Positions 1 to 11,943 of a DNA stretch of 64,000 bases are shown piece after piece. The position numbers and the translations under genes were made by a program. Each line of letters starts with the position of its first letter. Position 1 is the first letter of the stretch. The stretch comes from Platynereis dumerilii (taxonomy: Eukaryota; Annelida; Polychaeta; Phyllodocida; Nereididae), in contig JAPTHN010000011.1 of assembly GCA_026936325.1 (NCBI GenBank), forward strand, positions 35,932,629-35,996,628, written 5' to 3'. The notes beneath the pieces are model-generated. The model ran no database searches, had not been told where the DNA came from, and worked only from the letters and a program-made list of their open reading frames with translations.

Positions 1-3000
1 CTTGTCAGAGGAGTCCGAAATGGTTTTAAACAGAAACAAGAAAAGAGCAGTGCTGAAGTAGCCAGTTATGTTGTTTAAGTTAGCCATGGGTAAGTTGTGC
101 TGGTCATTGTTGGGGTGAAATGAAGAACTGGGTAAAGAAGGCAATACCACCTGTGTATATATTCACTTGGTCAACATCATTATGCACCATAAAAAAAGCT
201 GCCAAATATAATGCTATTAAAAGCTACACTCATATGAATTCAATTTTGTTGTTGAAAACTTTCCGAGGAATGACATTCTTATTTTTCTATCAGTTGGTAT
301 AAGTGATAAGATGATGTCCCTACATGCGGTAGGACAGAGTTAGGTGGTATATTTCGACATTTGTGTTGCTAGATTTAATCTGGCATTACAGGTTTATTTC
401 TGAAAACCAGTAATCCTCAGAAAATCAGTTTGGGTTAAGTTGTGCCTATGAGTCTATATGACATAACATAGAATTTAATTATATTCATCTATTTTTATTT
501 AATTTTTTTGTAAAGCCTAAGCATGTTGCGAAATAAGTTCCTTGTAAAGAACATATATGTTGAAAGTTCTATATCACCCATTCACCTCTAAACAATTAAT
601 AATTCTAGTTTTCGCAGCATTTTGAATTTTTGTATAAAATTGCTGATAGATGTTTGATAAGTTTCATGTCGCATATCAGCCAATGCTAAAGACATGATTC
701 AAATGAGCTATCTGAAGAAACTGTTGAAATAAAAGATTTTTGGAATGAACTTAGTTTTAAAAACAACTTGCTCCATCATGTGGCACATCTTACCACAGCA
801 TCGAATCAAGTTGTGCTACTTGATATACTTTTTTCGAATGTTTACCATAATCTTACCAATTGGTCCAATTGGGCTGAAACTCGATTTCCCCAGCGCCTCC
901 TACTAGTACTAGTAGATATGTTACAAAAAAATTTAAAATGTTGCTAAAAATCCGAGCCCCAACTTAACAGATGGATCTTAGCATAACTAAGACAATGAAA
1001 TAAGGGAGATATTGCAAATTTTGTGTTGCAAAAAAGACATCAAATTTTCCCTTGGATTCCTATGCTAAATGCATAAAAGTTGTGACCTGAGATACCGCAT
1101 TTCTTGAAAAAAATGTGAATAACTTCTTCATTTTCTGAGATAACTGCTTGAAATGTGGACAGATTTTAGAATATATTGTAATAGAGACTTGCAAGTAAGT
1201 GGAAAAACAAAACAATATGTTAAAACGATCATTTCACTTGATATGTTGATTGCTTTTAAAATCTTAATTATCACAAACTTTCAAAGTGCCCTGGTTGTAT
1301 GCAAATATAGCACAATTTCTTTAAACATTGAGCCGCAACTGGACCTCCTACAACAAACTGGATCCATCTGAATGATTAGGAAAGGAAATTTTCAGGCCTG
1401 CTTCATCTTTTGTATTCATTTTAAAGTAATATTAGGAAAAAAAGACAGATATATTGGTATTTGTCGTTTTACTGCCAATAATACACATTTCCAAGCTTCA
1501 TTATTCAATTATCATCAAGTTTGCTCATTAAGGATAAAACATCGTGGCTCACTTAATCCGTACATCACCACCCACGTTCAGCTTCCTGATACATTGGACA
1601 GGGGCGATCCCCAGGGAACCGAGCTGTCAGGGAAAGTAAATTGTGAAAAGCTTGTTTACAGGAAGTGTGGGTACTTTAAGACCTGAAATAGTGATTCTTT
1701 TTGCTGCTGATGCTTGATGAAATATTGTCAAGAACGTGGTCCATATTGATTGAAAATATAATATTGTGATTGAATGTGGTAAGTTGACCGCGTTAACACT
1801 GTTACAACACGATTAATGACAATGGGCTTCTTAATTGTATATTTATCTGTCTTAATAAAATAAGTTTTAAGTCACTTTTTCCACATTTTTGTCCAAAGAA
1901 AGTATGACTTATGCAGGTATGTTGTTCAACTTGTTGCAGAGAGGAAGGTGTAGCCATCTTACATATTACTGGTCTGACTTCAAGAACTGTTGACGGTAGA
2001 ATGAGCAAAAATTGTGCAACTAGCAACAAATTTTTCGGAATCTGTGACATCTTGTACTCCTATAATTATGAGGAAAGAAGCCAAATGAAATTAAACTTTT
2101 CAAAAAAAAAACAACAACAACAACTATGGAAACTGCAGAAATTGATTTAATCGCATTAATAAATACTCAGTTACTCATAAATAGTGAAACAGTAATAATT
2201 ATGAGAAAACATAAATTTTCGGAATCGGACCAGGAGATGACAGTTTTCTTTAGAATTGACATTCTGCAAGCCATGTCATGAGGGAGACTTTTTGGAAGGT
2301 ATTGAGAAAAAACTGTGTTTGTAATGAAGTGAGGGCAGCCTTCAGGCGAGAAATCCTTTCAAAGGATGACAGAATTTTTGGACATCAGCGTGAAACTGGC
2401 CAATTTTTTGTGTGAGAGCCGTAAGGGTAATGGGCAGAAATGCACAAATCTGAGCATTTTAAAACAGGGCTTCCTTGACGTCACTCTGCCTTTACATTTT
2501 ATTATGAAATGGCAAACTTATCAGTTTTGCACGTCTTACTCTTTCATGTCCTTATCGTTCTGTAGATCTACATCAGCGCATTGCAGAAATCATATGGGTT
2601 TGGTTTGTATTTACCTTCACCATTTGAAATAATTGAAGCTGTGAAGTGCAGCTTTAATTTGAAATTTTAAGTAACCATAGAATGTAATGTAGCCTATTTA
2701 TAGTAGGCCGTCTTTAATGTTCTCCCACATGCAGAATATGGCAGTTGGTCTCTGGTTCATTCAGAATGATCGATGTCACTTCTCTAATAGACTCACTCTC
2801 AAAAGACATCGGGTGACCAAACATACTACAGCTTCCAACATAGATCAGTCTTGTATTGGTCTCAGAAATGATCGATCAACATGATTTCGAAAATGTGTGA
2901 ATTTCTTCATCTTCATGGCTTCTAGCTGACTCAAATAAGTCATGGCTTACAAAGCAATTGGCGGGTGACCAAAAAGTTGACATCATGACTTCCTTGCAGA

Positions 3001-5050
3001 GTAGTTATTTGAAAATTTAGCATTATCAGGGCCCCTCCACTTAATATTATGGTTTTGCATAATTTCGTAAGACACCAAAATATTTGAATATATGGAACTC
3101 AATTTTGCCCCAATCGAATTGGATGAAAGTTAAATGGAAGATGTCTCATAGCAAGCCAATGATTATGTGAAAAAGGATAAGACATTAGGCCAAAATGTGT
3201 TCATACCAATATAAAATAACCAACTTGCGTCATTTCGTCTGATGCGGTGTAGAATTGTGCCATTATGAGACTCAAACCCACAACGCTCAGTTTGCAGGAT
3301 AGGACAATTACCACTAGACACGTACAATGTACATCACATGACACTTCTTTGCGAAAGATATCCTGCAGTAGAGATTAGAAGAAGAGTGTCGAGTAATTTG
3401 TTAGTTTCTTTAAATATGAAAACAAATATACATTCATCTGCTTTCTGTTTGCCTGAGCATGCACTGCACATGGTGAGTATATGGATGGTAATTACTTTCT
3501 AGCCACATTGATATGAAGCAACCGATTGAAGTCCATATATACACAATGAAACCCAATTTTACATCCTGTTACGTTGACGCACAAGTAAAAGGGCTTCATT
3601 TCACGTTGAAATGGATTTTTTCCTTGAAGTGAAAAAGTTTTGATAACTTCAATACCAAACGTTTTTGCATGTAACTTGAAATGGCATAGTATTTATAATG
3701 GGTGTTTGGGTAGAACGAAAACTTAACTCAGACAGATTTTATTCAGTCCTTAAAACAAGAAAAGTATCCTTAAAAAAGGGTACTGTATCGATCTTATCAT
3801 GAACCTGAGGGTATGTGGCATGTAATAAAAGGTTTTAATGTCTTAAAGTAGCCATTTCTATGAAATAAATACCCTTAGAAAATCTCCAAAGCCCCTCCCA
3901 TTGTTTCATGAAAATATTACATAGTCAAGGATGTGTAAAAAAAAAAAAAAAAGACCTGAAAAATACAAAATACCCCCCCCCCCCCAAAAAATCATGAATC
4001 TGCCACTGGTTTGCTGTGTCCACTGGAACTCTGCATCATTGCAGCGTTATGCGCCGAAGAGGTTTTTGCGAAGTCAATATTGCAAATAGAGCAAAATGAA
4101 TAAGAGAATTGAATTCGGAGGAGTTTAATTGATATATGCAGGTTTTTAAATTTTGAAAATCAGATCTTTATTAAGGTTTTTAGGCCAAGTTTTGCATTGA
4201 AAATTATGTACACAATCTTTTGTGACGTTTTACACGCAAGAAAATGATATAATTAAGAAAATGAGATGATGAGAAACTTTCATTTATGAAAGTTTCTCAA
4301 TTAGTTCAATAATAGATTTAGAAATAGAAAATTAGAACATTTTCATAGGAAGACCTGGACACAAACCTGGTTACAGTGGGATCTCCAGTCAACGCAAAAC
4401 ACCAAATTTAAGAAATAATTTAATTAACAAAACCAATATACTTAATTTAAAGAAAAACATCTTATACAATGTATTATGTTAACAGATTTCGTAGTGTAAT
4501 TATTTTTTTCGGAATACCTCATTGATGTAATAACAGGCATAGGCCTATATTGATAATTAAAAGGGGGAGGGTTGGTCCAGTGGCAGCGTGCTGAACTGCC
4601 AATCGCTGGGTCCAGGGTTCGAATTCAGCTCTTGCCCGGTCACCTGGGCCTATGTTGGATGCCTGTTTCTATCATGCTTCTCCCCATTGCCGTGTGCTCC
4701 TCCTGGCCTAATTAGCCTATCAATTATTGGGTGCCCTAGTGGGCATTTTATGGAACATCTGCAATGTAGTAGAGAACTTACCAATGCAGTCGAGGAATGA
4801 CGAGTACCTATATTCAGCTGTTGGTGGAAATCAATGCCCTCACAACAAGAAGTATTAAACATTGAAATGAACTGTCAATTTGTCATAGGGTAGCTTGTGA
4901 CCTCATTGGTGTGACATGTTAAATGGCTTTTCCTTATAGCATTGAAAGTATAGGAGATGACCTCATAAACTGCTTAATAATACGGAATAACATGGCAGGG
5001 ACAGATATATGACCCCACAAGAACCATTCCAATGCTTTTCTGCAAGCACT
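1..5050. repeat. Duplicated block A (paralogue of 7040-13770)
   Basis: Long stretches match block B in the same order and orientation: the start at 1 with 7157, the segment at 1519-1690 with 8181-8345, 2340-2830 with 9640-10115, 3280-3700 with 10575-11010, and the SINE near 4570 with 11575. The 1519-1690 segment is nearly identical to its partner, whereas other parts are diverged. No open frame is preserved between the copies. A poly-A and poly-C tract lies at 3940-3990, and a short perfect hairpin (GAGAAACTTTCAT arms) at 4270-4300. It is non-coding as far as I can see. Confidence 0.8.
4565..4720 (+). mobile_element. tRNA-derived SINE, copy 1 (inside block A)
   Basis: A tRNA-like head is visible: an A box TGGTCCAGTGG at 4573-4583 and a B box GGTTCGAATTC at 4616-4626, spaced as in a tRNA. 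The word between them (ACTGCCAATC) resembles a glycine tRNA with anticodon GCC. A body containing CACCTGGGCCTATG and CCTAATTAGCC follows. The same body occurs at 11575 and 49340. It lacks cloverleaf pairing over the acceptor stem and sits in a repeat, so it is a SINE and not a tRNA gene. The glycine ancestry is inference. Confidence 0.75.
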
Positions 5051-6312
5051 TTATATAGAATTTTATTTTTGCCCATTAAGTTCTGCCTAAAGACAGGAAG
5101 AATATTAAATTTGACAAAAAATTATGAAAAATTGTTAAAAAACATTTTTAGACACTTGTCTAATTGAAAACTGGTGACAAGTTGGGTGTTTTAGTGGCAT
5201 TCCACCAACAAATTAGATAAAAGTCCCAATTTATTTTTGATGGACAGCTCCTAAGCTATTGTTTGGCATTATTACCAAACTGTCCAATGAAAACACTTGC
5301 GAATCTTATGCTTTTTTATGCCTGACAATTACATTTCATTTTAGAAATGAGTAAATATGGACACGAAGTTCAATCATCATATTTTTTCTACTTCCTGAAC
5401 AGCTGCTTCATCCTTTTCCTCATCAATGTCTCCTTCTTTCGTCTAAGTCAGCCAGTCTTTGTGCATGGATAAAGGACCAAAACATAATCATCCATCCCTC
5501 TTTCCTGTTTGTTCTCTCTTTAATTTCCTTCTTTTTCCCAAACTGTTTCCTTTCCATTATTTGTCTTTCCCTCTGAGCTTCATCCACTACCCTGTTGTGC
5601 AAGCAAAACATCACGGATTTCCAAATTTCGTGGATAATAAGCCTCCTTTAAACAGGATGCTTTGTCAGATCATACAAATTAGTATATTCATAAAATATTA
5701 TATTCCCAAAGGTCAGCGCTCAAGTTCCAGTCTTCATCAGATAATAATTATTTTAATTGCAACCTATGCAGACAATTGATCAGATCTGTGCTTTATTTTC
5801 TGGCCGCATAGACCTGACTATTCACATCTTTTCTGCAAAATATCAGGGACATGACAACCTTGGGTTATGATAGAAGCCGCTGAATTCTATCCTAAAGCCT
5901 TATTGGACTGTTTCTCAGCATCGGAATGTGCTGCTTTTAAAACCCTTTGTTATCCCATCAATAGCATTTTGACGGCATTTGTTGGAAAGGTCAGTGGTTC
6001 AGATGTGGAAATCATAATAATTCTTATGATTGAATCCAAGTTCCAAGCCAATGTCATTTTGCCTGAATCCCAAGGACATCAGTACAGGGTTAATGGTCTG
6101 ACATGAGCAACATATGGCATGTCCCCCTAAATCTAACAAATTTTTCAATCAATAAAATTTCTTCAGCTGGGCCAGAATCCCAGAAATATCTAAGTCATTT
6201 TTAACTGGCAAAAATAATAATAAACAGGAATATGTTTGGCTTCCAGATGGATAGTAAAGGGTAAACGTTGAAACACAAGAAATTTATTAATCCGGCAATT
6301 CATTGTGATATG
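5050..6312. other. Unassigned AT-rich spacer between blocks A and B
   Basis: No coding region, RNA gene or mobile element could be recognised. Open frames here are shorter than about 110 codons and show no familiar motif. The left edge continues the module ending near 5050 that is shared with 13700 and 16900. Confidence 0.4.
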
Positions 6313-6314
6313 TA

Positions 6315-6482
6315 GGCCACACGTAATTGATCTTTAGCTTCTCGGATCCTGTCAAGGCACTTTTTCTAGGGTCGGTCGGTAGGAAAAAAAAAAAGTGACC
6401 AAATAAATTTTTTTTTTACCATCAGCAGGAAATCTATTGTGTCGGCGGGCCCGCGAAGCTAAGAATCAATTATGTGAGGCCT
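6315..6482. mobile_element. MITE with TA target duplication (family X, copy 1)
   Basis: The ends are inverted: GGCCACACGTAATTGAT at the left and ATCAATTATGTGAGGCC at the right, with TA immediately outside at 6313-6314 and 6483-6484. The interior holds an A-run and T-run and the word GTCGGCGGGCCCGCGAAGC. A second copy at 62105-62297 carries the same interior in the opposite orientation. The TA duplication suggests the Tc1/mariner superfamily, but no transposase is present. Confidence 0.75.
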
Positions 6483-6484
6483 TA

Positions 6485-7040
6485 TCAGAGAGAGACTCAG
6501 AGAGTATTTTGCCAGTGGTCTCAATGAATTCCATATAACCTTTCAGTATAGTATATACTCCCCACTTTGAGAGTCTGTGGTTTTTACTTACTGACAAGTC
6601 AGTCTGCTGTAAAGCAGGCGAGCAAGCGAGGCTGCAGACTGATGAAATTCGAGTCGAATTGGGTATCAAATTGGAATTGAGGTCACTAGAACTGCTGCCC
6701 CTAAAGTCCGAGCTGCTGCCCCTAAAGTCCGTGCTCAGCAGAACTTCACCGAGCTGCTTCAAAAATGCATGTGTGCAAGGACCTGATTGGCAGCACCAGC
6801 AGTGAAATGTTGTACATAGCCTGCTCGCTCGCAGCTGATTTAGCAGGCTACTGTAGCCTGTGGTTTTTGCACAAAGAAAAATTATTTTATTTATATAGAA
6901 ATGTAATTTTTTTACAACACATTACACATGGCAGCTTCATACAGTTGTGACAAGAAGACATTCGTATAGTTGGTGTAGTGCTAGGTTTCTCTCAAAGCAT
7001 GAAGGGAGACTATTTTTTCAAACTTTATTGGCTTTTTTTG
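6485..7040. other. Unassigned spacer with a short tandem duplication
   Basis: A 21-base unit containing GCTGCCCCTAAAGTCC is repeated twice around 6691-6735. GC-richer words built on GCAGGCGAGC and its complement occur at 6618 and 6817. No gene is recognised. Confidence 0.35.
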
Positions 7041-8427
7041 CTGTTCAATATATCTTTATCCTAAGTCATGCATAGCACTTAGCATCTCCATGAATATTCT
7101 ATCAGCTGATAATTTGGTAAATTAGAAAAGATTTTCTGATTTAGGCCAACACGTATCCTTGTCAGAGGAGTCCAAAATGGTTATCAGACACTTGTTTAAG
7201 TTGTGCCATGGCGTAAGTTGTGCAGGTCATTGTTGGGGCGAAATGAAGACTTGGGTAAAGACTGTAATACCTCTCACGTTTACATTTGGTCAACATCATT
7301 ATGCACCATGAAAAAAACTGCCAAATATAATGCTATGAAAAGCTACACTCATGCATTCAATTTTGTTATTGAAAACTTATTGAGGACTTGTTTCTCTGTC
7401 CTTTGGTATTAATAATGATATGATGTCCCTGCTGTAGTGCGGAGTCAGGAGATGTATTTAGACATTTTTGTGGTTAAATTTAATCCTGCATTATCATTAC
7501 TGTTATATTTCTGACAACTGGTTCTCCTCAGAAAATAAATTATTTGTAAGTTGTGCGATTTTTAACAAAATCGTGCTTTCTTCTGATTTGTTAAAATTAG
7601 TTTTTGTGCAATAATCAAATTGCCATGTGTCAGTCAAAACAATCAGATATTAATTACTGGTTTGATGCGAAGGTGCCATAACAGGGAGGGGGGGAGGTGG
7701 GTAAATTGCCCCTCAACCCTAGAGTAGGAAGGCAGGAGCGCAAGGTGCGCCACTGTGCCCTTTAAGTTATTTTAGGTCAAATTAGTGACAATATATGCTA
7801 AATTATTATCAACGTTTTGATTAATATTTTAATATTTTGTCACTTGAATTTGCCTTTTTTTTGTTTGACTACCTGTGTTTCTTTCTGGCACCCTTGGTTT
7901 GATTACTGCACATCATTGGAATCACGACACTCAATTAAAGCAATTTTCCAAAAACAATTTCAGAAATGCACAGATATTATACTACCATGCGAGACAATAA
8001 GGTAGTTTACATCGAGAAGAAGCAATTTTGGACACTTACCACAATTGGAAAATATTATTAAAAGCATGTTATAAATCTGTCATTTATTCTGAAAATGGTT
8101 AATGATGCATGCAGGAGACACAGAAAGCCTTGTTATTATTTTAAATACAAAGTAATGGGATGAAGGAAGCCTTTCCTGAACTTTGCTCATTAAGGATAAA
8201 ACATAGTGGCTCACTTAATCCGTACATCACCACCCACGTTCAGCTTCCTGATACATTGGACAAGGGCGATCCCAAGGGAACTGAACTGTCAAGGAAAGTA
8301 AATTGTGAAAAGCTTGTTTACAGGAAGTGTGGGTACTTTAAGACCTGGAATAGTGATTCCTTTTGCTGCTGTTGCTTGATGAACTATTGTCAAGAATGTG
8401 GTCCATACTGGTTAAAATATATTGTGA

Positions 8428-8697
8428 TTTTTTGCTGTTGATTTTTTTTGAAATTTTAATTCCTTTCTCTTGTCTACTGCAGTATAACTTATATTCATTT
8501 GCTAATCTTATTACCGTAATTGTTGCTGTTATATGTTTTTTTTTTCTTTCCTATAATTTTATGTTGTATTGCTTTTTTTCCCCCTCAAATCAAGGCTTGG
8601 CCAAATTACAGACATTTGTCTAAGCGGGCCCAGCCTCCAACTTTGTAACACCTTGCTGCTGGAAATCAAATGAATTACAATTACAATTACAAAAAAA
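8428..8697 (+). mobile_element. 5'-truncated LINE 3' end with (ATTAC)n tail
   Basis: Block A reads straight through this position (near 1765), so the ~270 bases are an insertion. The segment ends in GAATTACAATTACAATTAC, a short tandem 3' tail of the kind left by target-primed reverse transcription of CR1/L2-type LINEs. Only 3' untranslated sequence appears to be present, including the words GGCTTGGCC and GGGCCCAGCCTCC. Family assignment is inference from the tail and layout. Confidence 0.55.
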
Positions 8698-9181
8698 TTA
8701 CAAGTTGACCGAGAACTTTAACACTGTCAACAACACACTTAATTTCAATGGGCTTCTTAATCGTATATTTATATGTCTAATTAATAAAATAAGTTTTAAG
8801 TCACTTTTTCCCAAATTTTGTCCAAAAGAAAGTAAAACTTATAAATGCAGGTATGTTGTTAAACTTTTTGCAGAGAGGCCATCTTAATTACTTATATGTA
8901 TACTGGTAGGACTTCAAGAACTGTTGACGGTAGAATGAGCAAAAATTGTGCAACTAGCAACAAATTTTCAGAATCGGTGACATCTCGCACTCATATAATT
9001 ATGAGGAAAGAAGCCAGTATCAAATGAAATGAAGCTTTTTCAAAATAAAAAACTTAAGAAAAACAACTATGGAAACTGCAGAAGTTAATTTGATCCCATT
9101 AATAAATACTCAGTAACTCAAAAATAATGAAATAGTATGATTATGAGAAACAAAAAGTTGTGGGAATCGGACTAGGAGATG

Positions 9182-9526
9182 TCAATGTAAATGTAAATGT
9201 AGACTTTTTTATAGTCCATTACACTGACAAAATCAGTCTCAACAGACTTTACAATTACACCCTTGGCAGGCCTGTGCTAGCATGAGCCTTTCTCTACTCC
9301 CCGGGGAGTATACAGCAGGCTGCCGTTTCCAGCGCACACAATGCTAAGTCCCTCTACAATCGCCATCAATGCCTATAGCCAAGTACCTATTTACACCTGG
9401 GTGAAGTGAAGCAAAGAGTTATCGAGGATCTGCTCAGTTCCTCCATGCCATGGGTGGGAGTTGAACCTGCAACGTCTCAGTTGCCAGGCGAACACCTTAT
9501 AAATGCACTAGGCCACGACACCTCTG
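9182..9526 (-). mobile_element. tRNA-derived SINE, second family, minus strand
   Basis: The minus strand starts with a tRNA-like head containing an A box TGGCCTAGTGC and a B box GGTTCAACTCC. The body includes AGGTGTAAATAGGTACTTGG and CTCCCCGGGGAGTA, and a short repeated tail (ACATTT units) sits at the low-coordinate end. Block A at about 2238 lacks all of it, so the insertion is post-duplication. The word AGGTGTAAATNGGTAC is, from memory, common in invertebrate SINEs. The head is well preserved but embedded in a 345-base element, so it is not a tRNA gene. Confidence 0.8.
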
Positions 9527-10325
9527 TCAGTTTTCTTTAGAATTGACATTCTGCAAGCCATGTCACAAGGGAGATATTGAAAAAGAAGATATTGAGAAAA
9601 AATTGTGTTTGTAATCAAGTGAGGGCAGGCTTCGGGCGAGGTCTTGCCCTTTCAAAGGATGACAGAATTTTTGGACATCAGCGTGGAACTTGCCAATTTT
9701 TTTTGTGAGAGCCCTAAGAGTAATGGACAGAAATGCTCTGAGCATTTTAAAACATGGCTTCTTTGACGTCAATGTTCTTTTACATTTTATTATGAAATTA
9801 TTGAAATGGCAAGTTTTTAGTTGTGCTCAACTTCTTTCATGTCCTTATCATTCTGTATATCTACTTCAGCGCATTGCAAAATCGTATGGGTTTGGTTTGT
9901 ATTCACTTTCGCCATTTGAAATAATTGAAGCTGTGAAGTGCAGCTTTAATTTGAGATTTTAAGTAACTCTAGAATGTAATGTAGCCTATTTAGTAGGCCA
10001 TCTTTAATGTTCTCCAAACGCAGAATATTGCAGATGGTCTCTGGTCTGGTTCATTCAGAATGATCGATGTCACTTCTCTAATAGACTCACTCTCAAAAGA
10101 CATCGGGTGACCAAATAAAACGTATCTACAGCTGCCAACATAGGTCTGTCTTGTATTGGTCTCAGGTTTGACCATTCAACATGATATAGAAAATCTGTGA
10201 ATTTCTTCATCTTCATGGCTTCTAGCTGACTCAAATAAGTCATGGCTTGAAAAGAAATTGGTGGCTAACCGAAAAGGTTGACATCATGATTGCTTATAAA
10301 CTGGTGGCTCATGGCTGCAGCCTCG

Positions 10326-10463
10326 GGTTAACTCCTATAACTTTACTTTTAACAGGGTTACAGGGAAAATAACATAGCCATGTTTTAAGCTGATCTCATG
10401 AGATATAATGACTAAATTATTTTCCCAGTAACCCAGTTAAAAGATAAGTTATAGTAGTTAACC
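10326..10463. mobile_element. Palindromic MITE (foldback, 138 bp)
   Basis: Two arms of about 47 bases are inverted copies with four or five mismatches. They begin GGTTAACTCCTATAACTT and end AAGTTATAGTAGTTAACC, around a ~45-base loop. The arms share GGGTTACNGGGAAAATA. Block A at the paralogous position (near 3000) has different sequence. The target duplication could not be fixed. Confidence 0.7.
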
Positions 10464-11574
10464 ACTTTTGGATAACCCGTGTTAAGCGTTGATACAATCT
10501 GGCACTGCTCAGTTATTTAGCATGTCAGAGAAGTGAGCAGATCTGCCACATCTTTTTGGTCCTCTCCACCTAAAATTGTGCCATTATGAGACTCAAACCC
10601 ACAACGCTCAGTTTGCAGGATAGGACAATTACCACTAGACACGTACAATGTACATCACATGACACTTCTTTGCGAAAGATATCCTATAGTAGAGATTAGA
10701 AGAAGAGTGACAAGTAATTTGTTAGATTCTTTTAATATGAAAACAAATATACATATGCTTTCTGTTTGCCTGAGCATGCACTGCACATGGTGAGTATATG
10801 GATGGTAATTACTTTCTAACCACATTGATATGAAGCAATCGATTGAAGTCCATATACCCAATGAAACCCAATTTTACATCCTTTTACGTTGACGCACAAG
10901 TAAAAGGGCTTCATTTCAACTTGAAATGGATTTTTTTCCAGAAGTGCAAAAGTTTTAATAACATTAATACCAAAGATATTTTGCACGTAAACTTGAAAGG
11001 ACATGCATAGTATTTATAATGGGTGTTTGAGTACACCAAAAACTTGACTCAGATTCAGACAGATTTTATTTAGCCCATCAAAAATAAACAAATTTTACCA
11101 TAATATTATTGATCATTACTCAGTTAAATGTGGCATGGAGACCTCTCTTAGAAAAAATAGTAATATTAAAAAAAAAATCTAATTAATGAATGAATATAAT
11201 TGTAACAATACTAAGTAAATTCAAGTCCATAAGTTTGTCTTCTATGACAATAGATACGGTCTACTAATACAATTAAGAAAATGAGATGATCGAGAAACAT
11301 TCAAAAGTACAATTTATAAATTATTTCAATTAGGAAATAAACGTTGAAGAAAATTTTATAAGAAGACTTGGATACAAACCCGGTTACAGTGGGATCTACA
11401 GTCAACACAGAACACCACTATTAAAGAAACGCTTGTGTTTGATTTACAATACCGTAATATTTGATTTAAAGAAAATCGTCACATAGGCCTATATGTTAAA
11501 AAAATTTTCAGAATACTTCGTCGGCGTGATGACAAGCATCTATATAGCCTATGTATTGATAATTAAAAGGGGGG

Positions 11575-11775
11575 AGGGTCAGTCTAGTGGTTGCGTGCTG
11601 AACTGTCAATTGCTGAGTCGAGGGTTCGAATCCAGCTCTTGCCGGGTCACCTGGGCCTATGTGGGTTGTCTGTTTCAATCATCCTTCACCTCATTGCCAT
11701 GTCCTCCTCCTGTCCTAATTAGCCTACCAAGTGCATAAATACAGGACGTAAAGCCCAAATCATATATCCATTAAT
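11575..11775 (+). mobile_element. tRNA-derived SINE, copy 2 (block B)
   Basis: The A box AGTCTAGTGG ends at 11590 and the B box GGTTCGAATCC is at 11623-11633. This copy is longer than copy 1 and reaches the 3' words CCTACCAAGTGCAT and ATCCATTAATTG. Because the flanking GATAATTAAAAG is the same in copies 1, 2 and 3, the SINE was in place before those blocks duplicated. Confidence 0.78.
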
Positions 11776-11943
11776 TGATAATCAAAAGAGCTGTCATTAA
11801 AAAAATGGAGTTCTTCAATATAGCAGTATATTTTCCTGAAACAGCACTGTGTAAACAGATTGTAGTTGTGACACACTGTAATTCATTAAGCCCTATTAAA
11901 TGCTTTGAAATAAAGTGTCAACTTGTCATTGGGCAGCTTACTA

